Positions 30,532 through 39,097 of a stretch of 64,000 bases of DNA are shown one piece after another. This stretch comes from Hydrogenophaga borbori (lineage in GTDB: Bacteria > Pseudomonadota > Gammaproteobacteria > Burkholderiales > Burkholderiaceae_C), in contig NZ_QVLS01000012.1 of assembly GCF_003417535.1 (NCBI RefSeq), forward strand, positions 62,001 to 126,000, read 5' to 3'. Under the pieces are notes generated by a model. The model searched no databases. It was given only the letters and a program-made list of their open reading frames with translations, and was not told where the DNA came from. The translations under genes were made by a program, and so were the position numbers. Within the stretch, counting starts at the first letter, position 1. Each line of letters begins with the position of its first letter.

Positions 30532-31659
30532 TCAGAGCGCCAGCCGCTTGGCGTACCCCGTCATCTCCAGGTAGCCCCGTCCCACCAGGCGGCCGTTGCT
30601 GTCGATCAGCTCCGACAGGCCTTCCCAGTAGATCGCGCCGGTGCTGGCGCGGCTGTCGAGTTCCTGCCCGTCGACCAGCGCGCGCACGGTGTAGAAGTCG
30701 GCCGGCGTGCGCACCCGCCATTCCACGGGGTAGCGCGTGCGCGTGAGCGGGCTGGTCCACCAGCGCTGGGGCACGAATGCCACCTCGCCCGGGGCGAAGC
30801 GGTGGATGGCGTTCGGCTCGCGCGCGTCGGCCGCGGCGCGCAAGGAGCCGCCCGCCCACAGGGCCGAGCCGTCGGCGCGGCGCAGCCGGAAGGCGGTGAG
30901 GGCGTGGCCGTCGAACAGGTTCATGCCGATCCAGTCCCAGCCCACGGCCTCGGGGTGCAGCAGGGCCTCGCTCCATTCGTGGTCCAGCCAGGCACTGCCG
31001 CTCACCTGGAAGCGCTGGCCGGCCAGGCCCAGGGTGCCGCTCGCCTGCAGCTGCGGCTGCGAGACGTAGAAGCTGGACTGCGCGGCGTCCGGCCCCTTGC
31101 GCGAGAAGCCCCGGTCGCCCTGCAGCAGCCAGGCCTGCGGCGCGCTGGCCTCGATGTCGATCAGCAGCGTGTCGCCCACGGCGCGCGTGGCGTAGCCGCC
31201 GTCGGTGCGGCGGCGCAGGAACCAGTCGCGCAGCACCACCTCGGTGTCGGTCTCGCTGGCGAACACGGCGCGTTCGGTGCTGGCGGGCCGTTCGCCGTTC
31301 CAGCGCGCGATGCGCTGGTCGTGGTGCAGGCGCCGGCCCGCGACGTCGGTGATGGCGGCGTGCGCGAACAGCAGCTGGCGCGCGGCCAGGCGGCCGGGCA
31401 GGTCGCGCGCCTCGTCCACGCGGCTGCGGAAGAAGGTGATCTGGAAGCCGAAGTCGCGGCCGCCGCCGTCGCGCGCGTGGCCGGTGAGGTACCACCATTC
31501 GGTGCGCGTGTCGTTGTGGCTGCCATGGTCGCGCGGGAAGGCCAGCGCGCGCGGGCGCAGGGCGTCGCCGGGGCGGGCAATGTCGCGCGCGTGTGTGGGA
31601 GGCCAGGCCAGGGCGGCGGCGCTGCCGAGCAGCCAGTGGCGGCGGGAGAGGGGGGGCAT
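30532..31659 (-). CDS. CrtC/AttH-like lipocalin-domain protein
   Basis: The 375-residue protein starts with a twin-arginine-style signal (SRRHWLLGSAAALAW). Next comes the family hallmark FPRDHGSHNDTRTEWWYLTG, then LDHEWSEA near the middle and WDWIGMNLFDG. These mark the carotenoid hydratase CrtC/AttH group, two lipocalin-like barrels, although most members outside phototrophs have no known reaction. The ATG at 31659 sits just after the permease stop at 31665, so the two genes form an operon. The much longer open frame upstream is only antisense and out-of-frame sequence. Confidence 0.85.
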   Translation of the reverse strand: MPPLSRRHWLLGSAAALAWPPTHARDIARPGDALRPRALAFPRDHGSHNDTRTEWWYLTGHARDGGGRDFGFQITFFRSRVDEARDLPGRLAARQLLFAHAAITDVAGRRLHHDQRIARWNGERPASTERAVFASETDTEVVLRDWFLRRRTDGGYATRAVGDTLLIDIEASAPQAWLLQGDRGFSRKGPDAAQSSFYVSQPQLQASGTLGLAGQRFQVSGSAWLDHEWSEALLHPEAVGWDWIGMNLFDGHALTAFRLRRADGSALWAGGSLRAAADAREPNAIHRFAPGEVAFVPQRWWTSPLTRTRYPVEWRVRTPADFYTVRALVDGQELDSRASTGAIYWEGLSELIDSNGRLVGRGYLEMTGYAKRLAL

Positions 31660-31664
31660 GGCGT

Positions 31665-34193
31665 TCACCAGTCCTGCCTGACGGCCTGCACCGCGTCGCG
31701 GCTGGCCGCCGCGCGCCCGGCCAGCCAGGCCGTGAACGTGCCGGCCAGCACCACCGCCAAGGCCAGCGCGCCCAACCGCGCCCAGGGCAGCACCAGGTCC
31801 ATGGTCCAGTGGAAGCTCTGCGGGTTGACCACGTGCACCAGCACCAGGCTGACCAGCAGGCCCAGGGCCGTGCCGGCCAGCGCGCCCAGGGCGGTCCAGG
31901 CCAGGCCCTCGGCGGCCACCACGCCCAGGATCTGGCGCCGCGTGAGGCCCAGGTGCGCGAGCAGGCCGAACTCCTTGCGCCGCACCAGGACCTGGGCGCT
32001 GAAGCTCGCGGCCACGCCGAACAGGCCGATGCCGATGGCCACGGCCTGCAGCCAGACGGTGACGGCGAAGCTGCGGTCGAAGATGCGCAGCGAGGCGGCG
32101 CGGATCTGCTCGGCTGAGGCGAATTCGATGGTGTCCTGCAGGCCCTGCCTTCGCGCCAGCGCATCGATGGCTTCGCGCACCGCCCGCGGGTCGGCGCCGG
32201 GCGCCAGGTGCAGCGCCAGGTCGCTCACCAGGCGCTCGCCGCTCAGGCGCGCGAAGGTGTCGGCGTCGATGGCCAGGCTGCCGTGCTGGCGCGCGTAGTC
32301 GCGCCAGACGCCCGCCACCACGTAGCGGGCGCGCCGGGCCTCGGGCGCGGCCAGGGCCTGGGCCAGCGCGGGCAGGGGCTGGCCCAGGCGGGCGCCGTAC
32401 AGGTCGGCCATCGCCTCGCTCGCATAGACGGGCACGTCGGGCGCGGCCACGGCGACGGTTTGGCCCACCAGGGGCAGCGGCAAGGGATCGCCGCGCAGCG
32501 GGCGCACCACCAGCGTCACCGGCGGGCGCGCGGGGTCGAACTGAAGGGGCAGGGCGCGCAGCGGGTCGGCCCGCGCCACCCCAGGCACGGCCGACACCGC
32601 GTCCACGAAGGCCGGTGGCAGGTGCAGGGCGTCCCCGGCGCCGACGCTGCCGCGCAGGTAGAGCGGGGCGGGCAGCACGGTGTCCAGCCAGTGCGTCACC
32701 GAGTCGCGAAAACTCGCCACCATGACCGTGAGCGCCACCGACAGGGCCAGGCTGGCCACCACGCCGCTGGTGGCCACGGCGGCGGTCTCGCGCAGGCGGC
32801 GCGCGCGCTCCACCGCCAGCAGCGGCAGCAGGTGGCGGGCGGTGTGCGGCGCGAGGCGGTCCAGCAGGGCCGACACGCCCAGCGGCAGCGCCGCGATGCC
32901 GCCGATCAGCAGCAGGCCCACCGACACATAGGCCCCCAGCGGCAGGCCGGCCACGGGTGGCGCCAGCGCGGCCAGGCCGGCGAGCAGCAGCAGCCCCAGG
33001 GCCAGGGTATGCCGCCGCGCGGTGGGCGCGTCCGTGCCCAGGCCCTTGAGCGCCTGCGCCGGCGCCAGGGTCTGCGCCGCGCGCGCCGGCCACCAGCCGC
33101 CGGCCACGGCCGCCGCCACGCCCAGCGCGCCGTACAGCAGCGCGGCCCATGGGCTCCAGCGCAGGGCGGGCGATACGCCGGTGAAGTAGCCACCGCCCAG
33201 GTCGCCGCCGAGCTGGCGCAGCGCCAGCGCCGCCACGGCGCTGCCCAGGGCCACGCCGATGGCGCCGCCCAGCAGGCCCAGCAGGGCCGATTCGGCCAGC
33301 ACCAGGCGCAGCCGCTCGCGCGCCGACAGGCCCAGCACGCCCAGCAGCGCCAGCGGCCCCTGTCGCCGAGCGACCGACAGGGACAGCACCGAGAACACCA
33401 GGAAGGCGCCCGTGAACAGGGCCACCAACGCCAGCACCGTGAGGTTGACGCGGTAAGCGCGCGACAGGTTGCTGATGCGCTCGCCCGCCTGTTCGGGGCG
33501 CTGGGCCAGGGTGCCCGGGGGCAGTTGCAGTTCGTCCAACACGCGCTCGGCCGGGGTGCCGGGGGCCAGCCGCAGGTCGATGCGGCTGAGCGCGCCGATG
33601 CGCCCGGCCAGGGCCTGCGCGGCGGCGATGTCCATCACCAGCACCGGCGCGCCGGGCGCGTTCACCTGGCCGGCGACGCGCAAGGGGTGCTCGGCCGCGC
33701 CCAGCCGCAGGCCGACGGTGGCGGCGGCGCCGACGGCCTGGCGCGCGCTCGCGTTCAGGAACACGGCGTCGGGCGCGAACAGGTCCAGGCGGCGGCCGTC
33801 GTCCCCGCCCGTCAGCGGCATCAGCGCGGGCGCCACGCGGCCCACGCTGAGGGCGTCCACGCCGATCAGGCGCGCCGGCAGGCGCTCGCCGCGGGCCGTG
33901 GCCAGCGAGGCCGGCAGCTCCAGCACCGGGCTGGCCGCCGCCACGCCCGGGTGCGCGGCCACGCGCTCGAACAGGGCGTCGTCCAGCAGGCCCTGGCGGG
34001 CGCGCAGCTCGATGTCGGGCTGGCCGTTGACGGCGCTCACGGCGTCGCGGAACTCGGCCAGGGCCGAGGCGTTGATGAGCTGCACCGCCAGCGCCAGCGC
34101 CACGCCCAGCGCCACCGCGAGCACGGCGGTGGCGCTGCGCCAGGGGTGGTGGCGGAACTCCTGCCAGGAGACGGTGGCGAGCAAGCGGCGCAT
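31665..34193 (-). CDS. FtsX-like ABC transporter permease, YbbP/MacB-type
   Basis: The 842-residue protein has the double FtsX arrangement. A first helix (ATAVLAVALGVALALAVQL) is followed by a large periplasmic domain, a helix cluster near residues 250-480, a second periplasmic domain, and a C-terminal helix cluster from about residue 715 (AVTVWLQAVAIGIGLFGVAASFSAQV). This is the permease half of an ABC system that acts on lipoproteins or envelope substrates rather than ordinary import. Such permeases need a separate LolD-like ATPase, normally encoded beside them. None is present here: upstream lies a divergent small gene and downstream the CrtC-like gene. Confidence 0.87.
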   Translation of the reverse strand: MRRLLATVSWQEFRHHPWRSATAVLAVALGVALALAVQLINASALAEFRDAVSAVNGQPDIELRARQGLLDDALFERVAAHPGVAAASPVLELPASLATARGERLPARLIGVDALSVGRVAPALMPLTGGDDGRRLDLFAPDAVFLNASARQAVGAAATVGLRLGAAEHPLRVAGQVNAPGAPVLVMDIAAAQALAGRIGALSRIDLRLAPGTPAERVLDELQLPPGTLAQRPEQAGERISNLSRAYRVNLTVLALVALFTGAFLVFSVLSLSVARRQGPLALLGVLGLSARERLRLVLAESALLGLLGGAIGVALGSAVAALALRQLGGDLGGGYFTGVSPALRWSPWAALLYGALGVAAAVAGGWWPARAAQTLAPAQALKGLGTDAPTARRHTLALGLLLLAGLAALAPPVAGLPLGAYVSVGLLLIGGIAALPLGVSALLDRLAPHTARHLLPLLAVERARRLRETAAVATSGVVASLALSVALTVMVASFRDSVTHWLDTVLPAPLYLRGSVGAGDALHLPPAFVDAVSAVPGVARADPLRALPLQFDPARPPVTLVVRPLRGDPLPLPLVGQTVAVAAPDVPVYASEAMADLYGARLGQPLPALAQALAAPEARRARYVVAGVWRDYARQHGSLAIDADTFARLSGERLVSDLALHLAPGADPRAVREAIDALARRQGLQDTIEFASAEQIRAASLRIFDRSFAVTVWLQAVAIGIGLFGVAASFSAQVLVRRKEFGLLAHLGLTRRQILGVVAAEGLAWTALGALAGTALGLLVSLVLVHVVNPQSFHWTMDLVLPWARLGALALAVVLAGTFTAWLAGRAAASRDAVQAVRQDW

Positions 34194-34282
34194 GCGAGCA
34201 GCTTACGCGCCCGGGGCGGGACCGGCGTCTGTGGTTGAATATCGCCTTTTCGTCCAATCCCGCCGTTCGAAGGAAGATTGCC

Positions 34283-34450
34283 ATGGGCAACAAGATCGTC
34301 ACCGAGGCCGACCGCAAGGCCACCCCCCGTCCCGTCGCTGCCAACGGCGTCGTGCTGCCCACCCCCGGCCGTGGCCAGCGCCGCAGCCTGGAGCGCGGCG
34401 TGGCCACGCGCAGCAAGAAGAACCCTGGCAAGCGCCCGCACAGCGGCTGA
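34283..34450 (+). CDS. 55-residue basic hypothetical protein
   Basis: The ATG at 34283 has an AAGGAAG ribosome-binding site seven bases upstream, and a canonical terminator follows the stop, so this is a real monocistronic gene. The product is MGNKIVTEADRKATPRP followed by a Gly/Pro/Arg/Lys-rich tail (LPTPGRGQRRSLERG, KKNPGKRPHSG), very basic, with no hydrophobic segment. It might bind nucleic acid. I do not recognise a named family. An in-frame extension upstream to 34235 is less likely because it lacks a ribosome-binding site. Confidence 0.72.
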   Translation: MGNKIVTEADRKATPRPVAANGVVLPTPGRGQRRSLERGVATRSKKNPGKRPHSG

Positions 34451-34467
34451 TCACCAGCGTTTCGCGC

Positions 34468-34496
34468 AAGGCCCGCTTCGGCGGGCTTTTTGTTTT
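34468..34496 (+). terminator. intrinsic terminator after the 55-residue basic protein gene
   Basis: GCCCGC and GCGGGC close a TTCG tetraloop, extended by AAG/TTT pairs, and a T-rich tract follows. This is a textbook strong terminator 17 bases after the stop codon. Confidence 0.92.
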
Positions 34497-34556
34497 CCGA
34501 TGCCCGCTGTTCGAGGGGCATTGCCCGCCGTTGCCGGGGAATGCACCGGGCGTGAC

Positions 34557-34585
34557 TTGACCGGCTTAGACCCAAAAGTTACAAT
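34557..34585 (+). promoter_or_regulatory. near-consensus sigma-70 promoter upstream of proV
   Basis: TTGACC (34557-34562) and TACAAT (34580-34585) are spaced by exactly 17 bases. This is the best promoter match in the window. Transcription would start near 34592, leaving a leader of about 320 bases before proV. Confidence 0.75.
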
Positions 34586-34912
34586 CCAAGGTTTCCTATC
34601 AGTCAACTACATATGTTGACGCACCGAGCGCTACTCGCGGATCGTCTTGAATCCCGTCGCGGCGCCGGTTCCTCCCCGCCAGGCCCCGCCTGGCACCGGC
34701 TGGTTTCCAGCCACCCGACGCCGCGTCGCGCCACCCCGTTCACGCCCCTCGACCAGGCCCGCTGAACGGCATTCTTGGTGCGTTCAGGCGCTGGTTGCGG
34801 CCTTGCTTCGTCGTCTTCAGTGCCTGCTGCGCGGCTGCGGTTCGCGGTCGCCTGCGCGCACGTTTCGCCGGCGGCCATTGCCCAAGCCCACCGCACAGGA
34901 GGCCCCGCCGCA
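34586..34912 (+). other. long structured proV leader with no gene
   Basis: This stretch of more than 300 bases contains no supported reading frame. Besides the inverted repeat it holds a nested hairpin (GCCGGT 34664-34669 with ACCGGC 34695-34700, enclosing GCCAGG 34678-34683 with CCTGGC 34689-34694) and then CTGG-TTT-CCAG. It does not match a riboswitch I can name. A structured osmotic or post-transcriptional control element is possible. Confidence 0.45.
34602..34620. promoter_or_regulatory. perfect inverted repeat, candidate operator for proVWX
   Basis: GTCAAC and GTTGAC are separated by seven AT-rich bases. The element lies about 10-30 bases after the predicted start point, where a bound repressor would block the proV promoter. 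No regulator gene is adjacent, so the binding protein is unknown. Confidence 0.5.
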
Positions 34913-36112
34913 ATGGCAAAAGACATTCAGATCGACCACGTGTTCAAGGTCTTCGGCGACGACCCCGAGGCCGCGCTGGCGCTTGCGCGCGACGGCCTGA
35001 GCAAGCAGGAGATCCTGGCCCGCACCGGCCAATCCATCGGCGTCTTCGACGCGCACTTCGATATCCAGGCCGGCGAGATTTTCGTGATCATGGGCCTGTC
35101 GGGTTCGGGCAAGTCCACGCTGGTGCGCCTGCTCAACCGGCTCATCGAGCCCAGCGCCGGGCGGGTCGTGATCGACGGCCGCAACATCTTCGAGCACAGC
35201 GACCGCGATCTGCGCGCCTTGCGCCGCAAGGACATCAGCATGGTGTTCCAGTCTTTCGCGCTGATGCCGCACATGACCGTGCGCGACAACACCGCCCTGG
35301 GGTTGGAGCTGGCGGGGGTCGAGCGGGCCACGCGCCTGGCCCAGGCCGACGAGGCCCTGGCCCAGGTGGGCCTGGAGGGCTGGGGCGACAGCTACCCCGA
35401 CGAACTCTCCGGCGGCATGCAGCAGCGCGTGGGCCTGGCGCGCGCGCTGGCCAGCGACCCGTCCATCCTGCTGATGGACGAGGCCTTCTCGGCGCTCGAC
35501 CCGATCATCCGCACCGACATGCAGAGCGAGCTGCTGCGGCTGCAGCAGGTGCGCCGCCGCACCATCGTCTTCATCTCGCACGACCTGGACGAGGCCATGC
35601 GCATCGGCGATCGCATCGCCATCATGAAAGACGGCCAGGTGGTGCAGGTGGGCACGCCCGAGGAGATCCTGCGCCGGCCGGCCGACGACTACGTGCGCCA
35701 GTTCGTGCGCGGCGTGGACGCGGCCGCCGTGTTCAAGGCCGGCGACATCGCGCGCCGCAGCCAGGTGGTGGTGGCCGAAAGCACCACGCGGGGTTCGCGC
35801 GCCGCCCTGTCCATGCTGGAGCAGCAGGACCGCGAATTCGCCTACGTGGTGGACCCGCGCCAGCGCTTCCAGGGCATGGTCTCGGTCGAGTCGCTGCGCG
35901 CCGCGCTGAACGGCCATGAGGGTCCGCTGGGCCTGCAGCACGCCTTCCTGCCCGAGGTGCGGGCGCTGGAGGCCGCCGAGCCCGTCAACGGTCTGTTCGG
36001 CCAGGTGGCGCAGTCGCCCTGGCCGCTGCCGGTGGTGGACGCGGGCGGCCAGTACGTCGGCGCCATCAGCAAGACCACGCTGCTGCGCTTCATGGACCGT
36101 GGCAGCGACTGA
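34913..36112 (+). CDS. proV: glycine betaine/proline ABC transporter ATPase
   Basis: The 399-residue protein matches E. coli ProV in length and layout. A family-specific N-terminal segment ([20 protein letters not shown]) precedes the ATPase. Walker A is [18 protein letters not shown], followed by [13 protein letters not shown], the signature [17 protein letters not shown] and Walker [15 protein letters not shown] tandem CBS domain from about residue 280 senses ionic strength in relatives. The ATG at 34913 is chosen over an upstream open frame because it gives the ProV N-terminus and follows AGGAGG. It energises the importer with proW and proX. Confidence 0.94.
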   Translation: MAKDIQIDHVFKVFGDDPEAALALARDGLSKQEILARTGQSIGVFDAHFDIQAGEIFVIMGLSGSGKSTLVRLLNRLIEPSAGRVVIDGRNIFEHSDRDLRALRRKDISMVFQSFALMPHMTVRDNTALGLELAGVERATRLAQADEALAQVGLEGWGDSYPDELSGGMQQRVGLARALASDPSILLMDEAFSALDPIIRTDMQSELLRLQQVRRRTIVFISHDLDEAMRIGDRIAIMKDGQVVQVGTPEEILRRPADDYVRQFVRGVDAAAVFKAGDIARRSQVVVAESTTRGSRAALSMLEQQDREFAYVVDPRQRFQGMVSVESLRAALNGHEGPLGLQHAFLPEVRALEAAEPVNGLFGQVAQSPWPLPVVDAGGQYVGAISKTTLLRFMDRGSD

Positions 36113-36125
36113 ACAAGGAGAAGCG

Positions 36126-37304
36126 ATGCAGAACGACACCCCCCTGTCCCCGGACACCCCGTCGGTGGCGCAGGCCGACGCCGCGGCCACCGACCCCTGG
36201 GGCTCCGCCGCGCCCGCGGCCGAGCCCCAGGGGTCGGCGGTTGCGCCGGCCGGCGACGCCTGGTCCACCAGCACGCAAGCCTCGGGTGGCGGTTGGCTGG
36301 ACGCCGCGCCGGCCGATGCCGCCGCCGCGCCCGGCGCGGACGGCTTTCACCTCAGCCAGCTCTGGGACGGCAGCCTGCCCGTTCAGGACTGGATCAACAG
36401 TGGCCTGGGCTGGGCCGTGGACCATTTCCGGCCCTTCTTCCAGGCCGTGCGCGGCCCCATCGACGCCACGCTGGGCGGCGTGGAGGCCGCCTTGCTGGCC
36501 GTGCCGGTGCCGGTGATGGTGGCCCTGCTGGGCCTGATCGCCTGGCAGTGCGCGGGGCGCGGCGTGGCCATCGGCGCGGTGGTCTCGCTGCTGCTGGTGT
36601 CGACGCTGGGCATCTGGCCCGAGGCCATGGTCACGCTCTCGCTGGTGTTGACCTCGCTGGCCTTCTGCGTGCTGATCGGCCTGCCGCTGGGCGTGCTGCT
36701 GGCTGCCAGCGACCGCGCCCAGCGTGTCGTGCGGCCGGTGCTCGACGCCATGCAGACCACGCCGGCCTTCGTCTACCTGGTGCCGGTGGTGATGCTGTTC
36801 GGCATCGGCAACGTGCCCGGCGTGATCGTCACCATCGTGTTCGCGCTGCCGCCGCTGGTGCGCCTGACCACGCTGGGCATCCGCCAGGTGCGGCCCGACC
36901 TGATCGAGGCCGCCCAGGCCTACGGCGCCTCGCCCTGGCAGATGCTGACCAAGGTGCAGCTGCCCCTGGCCATGCCCTCGATCATGGCGGGCATCAACCA
37001 GGCGCTGATGCTGTCGCTGTCCATGGTGGTGATCGCTTCCATGATCGCCGTCGGCGGCCTGGGCCAGATGGTGCTGCGTGGCATCGGCCGCCTGGACATG
37101 GGCCTGGCCACGGTCGGCGGCCTGGGCATCGTGCTGCTGGCCATCACGCTGGACCGCATCACCCAGGCCATGGGCCAGCCGCGCCGCGGCGCGCGCCACT
37201 GGTGGCAGACCGGGCCCGCGGGCCTGGTGCTGCGGCTGGCGCGAAGCCGCCGCCACCCTTCACTTTCTTCCTCCAACGAACTCACCCAAGGAGAAACCGC
37301 ATGA
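36126..37304 (+). CDS. proW: glycine betaine/proline ABC transporter permease
   Basis: The 392-residue protein has a hydrophilic N-terminal tail of about 100 residues with TDPWGSAAP and DAWSTS motifs. E. coli ProW has a comparable tail. An amphipathic stretch ([18 protein letters not shown]) and five or more membrane helices from residue about 123 follow. The ABC coupling loop is seen as [26 protein letters not shown]. The start at 36126 follows AAGGAGAAGC and lies 13 bases after proV. Its stop overlaps the proX start by three bases. Confidence 0.94.
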   Translation: MQNDTPLSPDTPSVAQADAAATDPWGSAAPAAEPQGSAVAPAGDAWSTSTQASGGGWLDAAPADAAAAPGADGFHLSQLWDGSLPVQDWINSGLGWAVDHFRPFFQAVRGPIDATLGGVEAALLAVPVPVMVALLGLIAWQCAGRGVAIGAVVSLLLVSTLGIWPEAMVTLSLVLTSLAFCVLIGLPLGVLLAASDRAQRVVRPVLDAMQTTPAFVYLVPVVMLFGIGNVPGVIVTIVFALPPLVRLTTLGIRQVRPDLIEAAQAYGASPWQMLTKVQLPLAMPSIMAGINQALMLSLSMVVIASMIAVGGLGQMVLRGIGRLDMGLATVGGLGIVLLAITLDRITQAMGQPRRGARHWWQTGPAGLVLRLARSRRHPSLSSSNELTQGETA

Positions 37305-38323
37305 ACGTTCCATTCAACCGATTCGCGCTGTGGCGCAAGCTCTTCGCCGCCGGCCTGGTGGCCGCCACGGCGGCCACGGCCGTCGCCCAGGACCTGCCTG
37401 GCAAGGGCGTCGTGGTCAAGCCGGTGAAGAGCTCCATCGCCGAAGAAACCTTCCAGACCCTGCTGGTGGGTCGCGCGCTGCAGAAGCTGGGCTATGAGGT
37501 GCAGCCGATCAGCGAGGTGGAGTACGCCACCGCCCACGTGGCGCTGGCCAACGGCGACGCCACCTACCTGGCCAGCCACTGGGACCCGCTGCACGCCGAC
37601 TTCTACAAGAATGCCGGCGGCGACGCCAAGCTCTCGCGCACCGGTGCCTACTCGCCCGGCGCGGCCCAGGGCTACCTCATCGACAAGAAGACGGCCGACG
37701 CCCACAAGATCACCAACGTCGCGCAGCTGCAGAAGCCCGAGATCGCCAAGCTCTTCGACGCCGATGGCGACGGCAAGGCCGACCTGACCGGCTGCAACCC
37801 CGGCTGGGGCTGCGAGGCCGTCATCGAACACCAGCTCACGGCCTTCAAACTGCGCGACACCGTGCGCCACGTGCAAGGCAGCTACTCGGCGCTGATCGCC
37901 GACACCATCACCCGCTACAAGCAGGGCAAGCCCATCCTGTACTACACCTGGACGCCCTACTGGGTGAGCGGCGTGCTGCGCCCGGGCCAGGACGTGGTGT
38001 GGCTGCAGGTGCCGTTCTCCTCGCTGCCCGGCGAGCAGGCCAAGCTGGACACCAAGCTGCCCAATGGCCAGAACTACGGCTTCGTCATCAACACGCAGCG
38101 CATCGTGGCCAACCGCGCCTTCGTGGAGAAGAACCCGGCCGCGGGCAAGCTGTTCGAGGTGATGAAGCTGTCGGTGGGCGACATCAACGCCCAGAACCTG
38201 CGCATGCGCGACGGCGAGAACAAGCCGGCCGACATCGAGCGCCACGTCGACGCCTGGATCAAGGCGAACCAGAAGACCTTCGACGGCTGGATCGCCGAGG
38301 CGAAGGCGGCGGCAAAGGGCTGA
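37301..38323 (+). CDS. proX: glycine betaine/proline periplasmic binding protein
   Basis: The 340-residue protein has a signal peptide ([17 protein letters not shown]) and the ProX/OpuAC fold. Aromatic residues suited to caging quaternary ammonium groups are seen in [21 protein letters not shown] and YYTWTPYWV. Two cysteines in CNPGWGC match the disulfide of E. coli ProX. It delivers glycine betaine or proline betaine to ProVW. The ATG at 37301 overlaps the proW stop (ATGA). Confidence 0.93.
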   Translation: MNVPFNRFALWRKLFAAGLVAATAATAVAQDLPGKGVVVKPVKSSIAEETFQTLLVGRALQKLGYEVQPISEVEYATAHVALANGDATYLASHWDPLHADFYKNAGGDAKLSRTGAYSPGAAQGYLIDKKTADAHKITNVAQLQKPEIAKLFDADGDGKADLTGCNPGWGCEAVIEHQLTAFKLRDTVRHVQGSYSALIADTITRYKQGKPILYYTWTPYWVSGVLRPGQDVVWLQVPFSSLPGEQAKLDTKLPNGQNYGFVINTQRIVANRAFVEKNPAAGKLFEVMKLSVGDINAQNLRMRDGENKPADIERHVDAWIKANQKTFDGWIAEAKAAAKG

Positions 38324-38331
38324 GCCCCGCT

Positions 38332-38366
38332 GGCGGGCGCTGGCTCGAAGCCAGCGTCAACCCGCC
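38332..38366. terminator. hairpin between convergent proX and nth
   Basis: CGCTGGCT pairs with AGCCAGCG around a three-base loop, and the outer GGCGGG/CCCGCC extends it. The stem overlaps the last codons of nth. No T tract follows on either strand, so it may be a roadblock or 3' stabiliser rather than a strong terminator. Confidence 0.45.
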
Positions 38367-38992
38367 GTCTTGGGCGTGAAGTCGCAGTACGCCGCCACCG
38401 CGCAGCGGTGGCACTGCGGCTTGCGCGCCAGGCACACGTAGCGCCCGTGCAGGATGAGCCAGTGGTGCGAATCCACCGCGTACTCGGGCGGCACGCGCTT
38501 CATCAGCGCCAGTTCCACGGCCAGTGGCGTCTTGCCCGGCGCCAGGCCGGTGCGGTTGCTGACGCGAAAGATGTGCGTATCCACCGCCATGGTGGGCTCG
38601 CCGAAGGCCACGTTGAGCACCACGTTGGCCGTCTTGCGGCCCACGCCGGGCAAGGCCTCCAGCGCCTCGCGCGTGCGCGGCACCTCGCCACCGTGGCGCT
38701 CCACCAGGATGCGGCAGGTCTCCATGAGGTGCCGGGCCTTGCTGCGGAACAGGCCGATGGTCTTGATGTAGCCCTCCAGCCCCTCGAGCCCCAGGGCCAG
38801 GATGGCCTGAGGCGTATTGGCCACGGGGAACAGCTTGCGCGTGGCCTTGTTGACGCTCACGTCGGTGGCCTGGGCCGACAGCAGCACGGCGGCCAGCAGC
38901 TCGAAGACGGTGGTGTATTCCAGCTCCGACTGGGGGCTGGGGTTGCTCGCCTTCAAGGTGGCGAAGAAGGGTTCGATCAGCTCGCGCTTCAT
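38357..38992 (-). CDS. nth: endonuclease III
   Basis: The 211-residue DNA glycosylase/AP lyase removes oxidised pyrimidines. The helix-hairpin-helix LPGVGRKTANVVLN contains the catalytic Lys120, and Asp138 lies in VDTHIFRV, at the same numbers as in E. coli. The 4Fe-4S ligands are C187, C194, C197 and C203 (C-x6-C-x2-C-x5-C). The ATG at 38992 gives MKRELIEPFFATLK, so the longer upstream open frame is not used. Confidence 0.96.
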   Translation of the reverse strand: MKRELIEPFFATLKASNPSPQSELEYTTVFELLAAVLLSAQATDVSVNKATRKLFPVANTPQAILALGLEGLEGYIKTIGLFRSKARHLMETCRILVERHGGEVPRTREALEALPGVGRKTANVVLNVAFGEPTMAVDTHIFRVSNRTGLAPGKTPLAVELALMKRVPPEYAVDSHHWLILHGRYVCLARKPQCHRCAVAAYCDFTPKTAG

Positions 38993-39081
38993 GGGCGCGC
39001 AGTCTATCCATCCCTCTGAGGGTTTGCCCGGGGCCGGTGCGCGGCGCGCGGTTTTGGTGACAATGCGCCATTCCGATCCGA

Positions 39082-39091
39082 CCCCCCCCCC
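39082..39091 (+). repeat. ten-base cytosine run just ahead of an aminotransferase start
   Basis: A run of ten C residues ends six bases before the ATG at 39098, in the ribosome-binding region. Such runs can change length by slippage; whether that matters here is unknown. Confidence 0.7.
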
Positions 39092-39097
39092 GCCCGC

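Noticed and set aside
30532..34575. A single 1347-codon frame suggesting a fusion upstream of the CrtC-like protein
   Set aside because: Only the last 375 codons show family motifs. The upstream part is an out-of-frame reading of the FtsX permease gene, whose own frame is convincing.
36126..36480. The low-complexity N-terminal tail of ProW as a possible novel domain
   Set aside because: E. coli ProW has a comparable tail of about 100 residues with NPW and DAWG-type motifs, so this is normal for the family.
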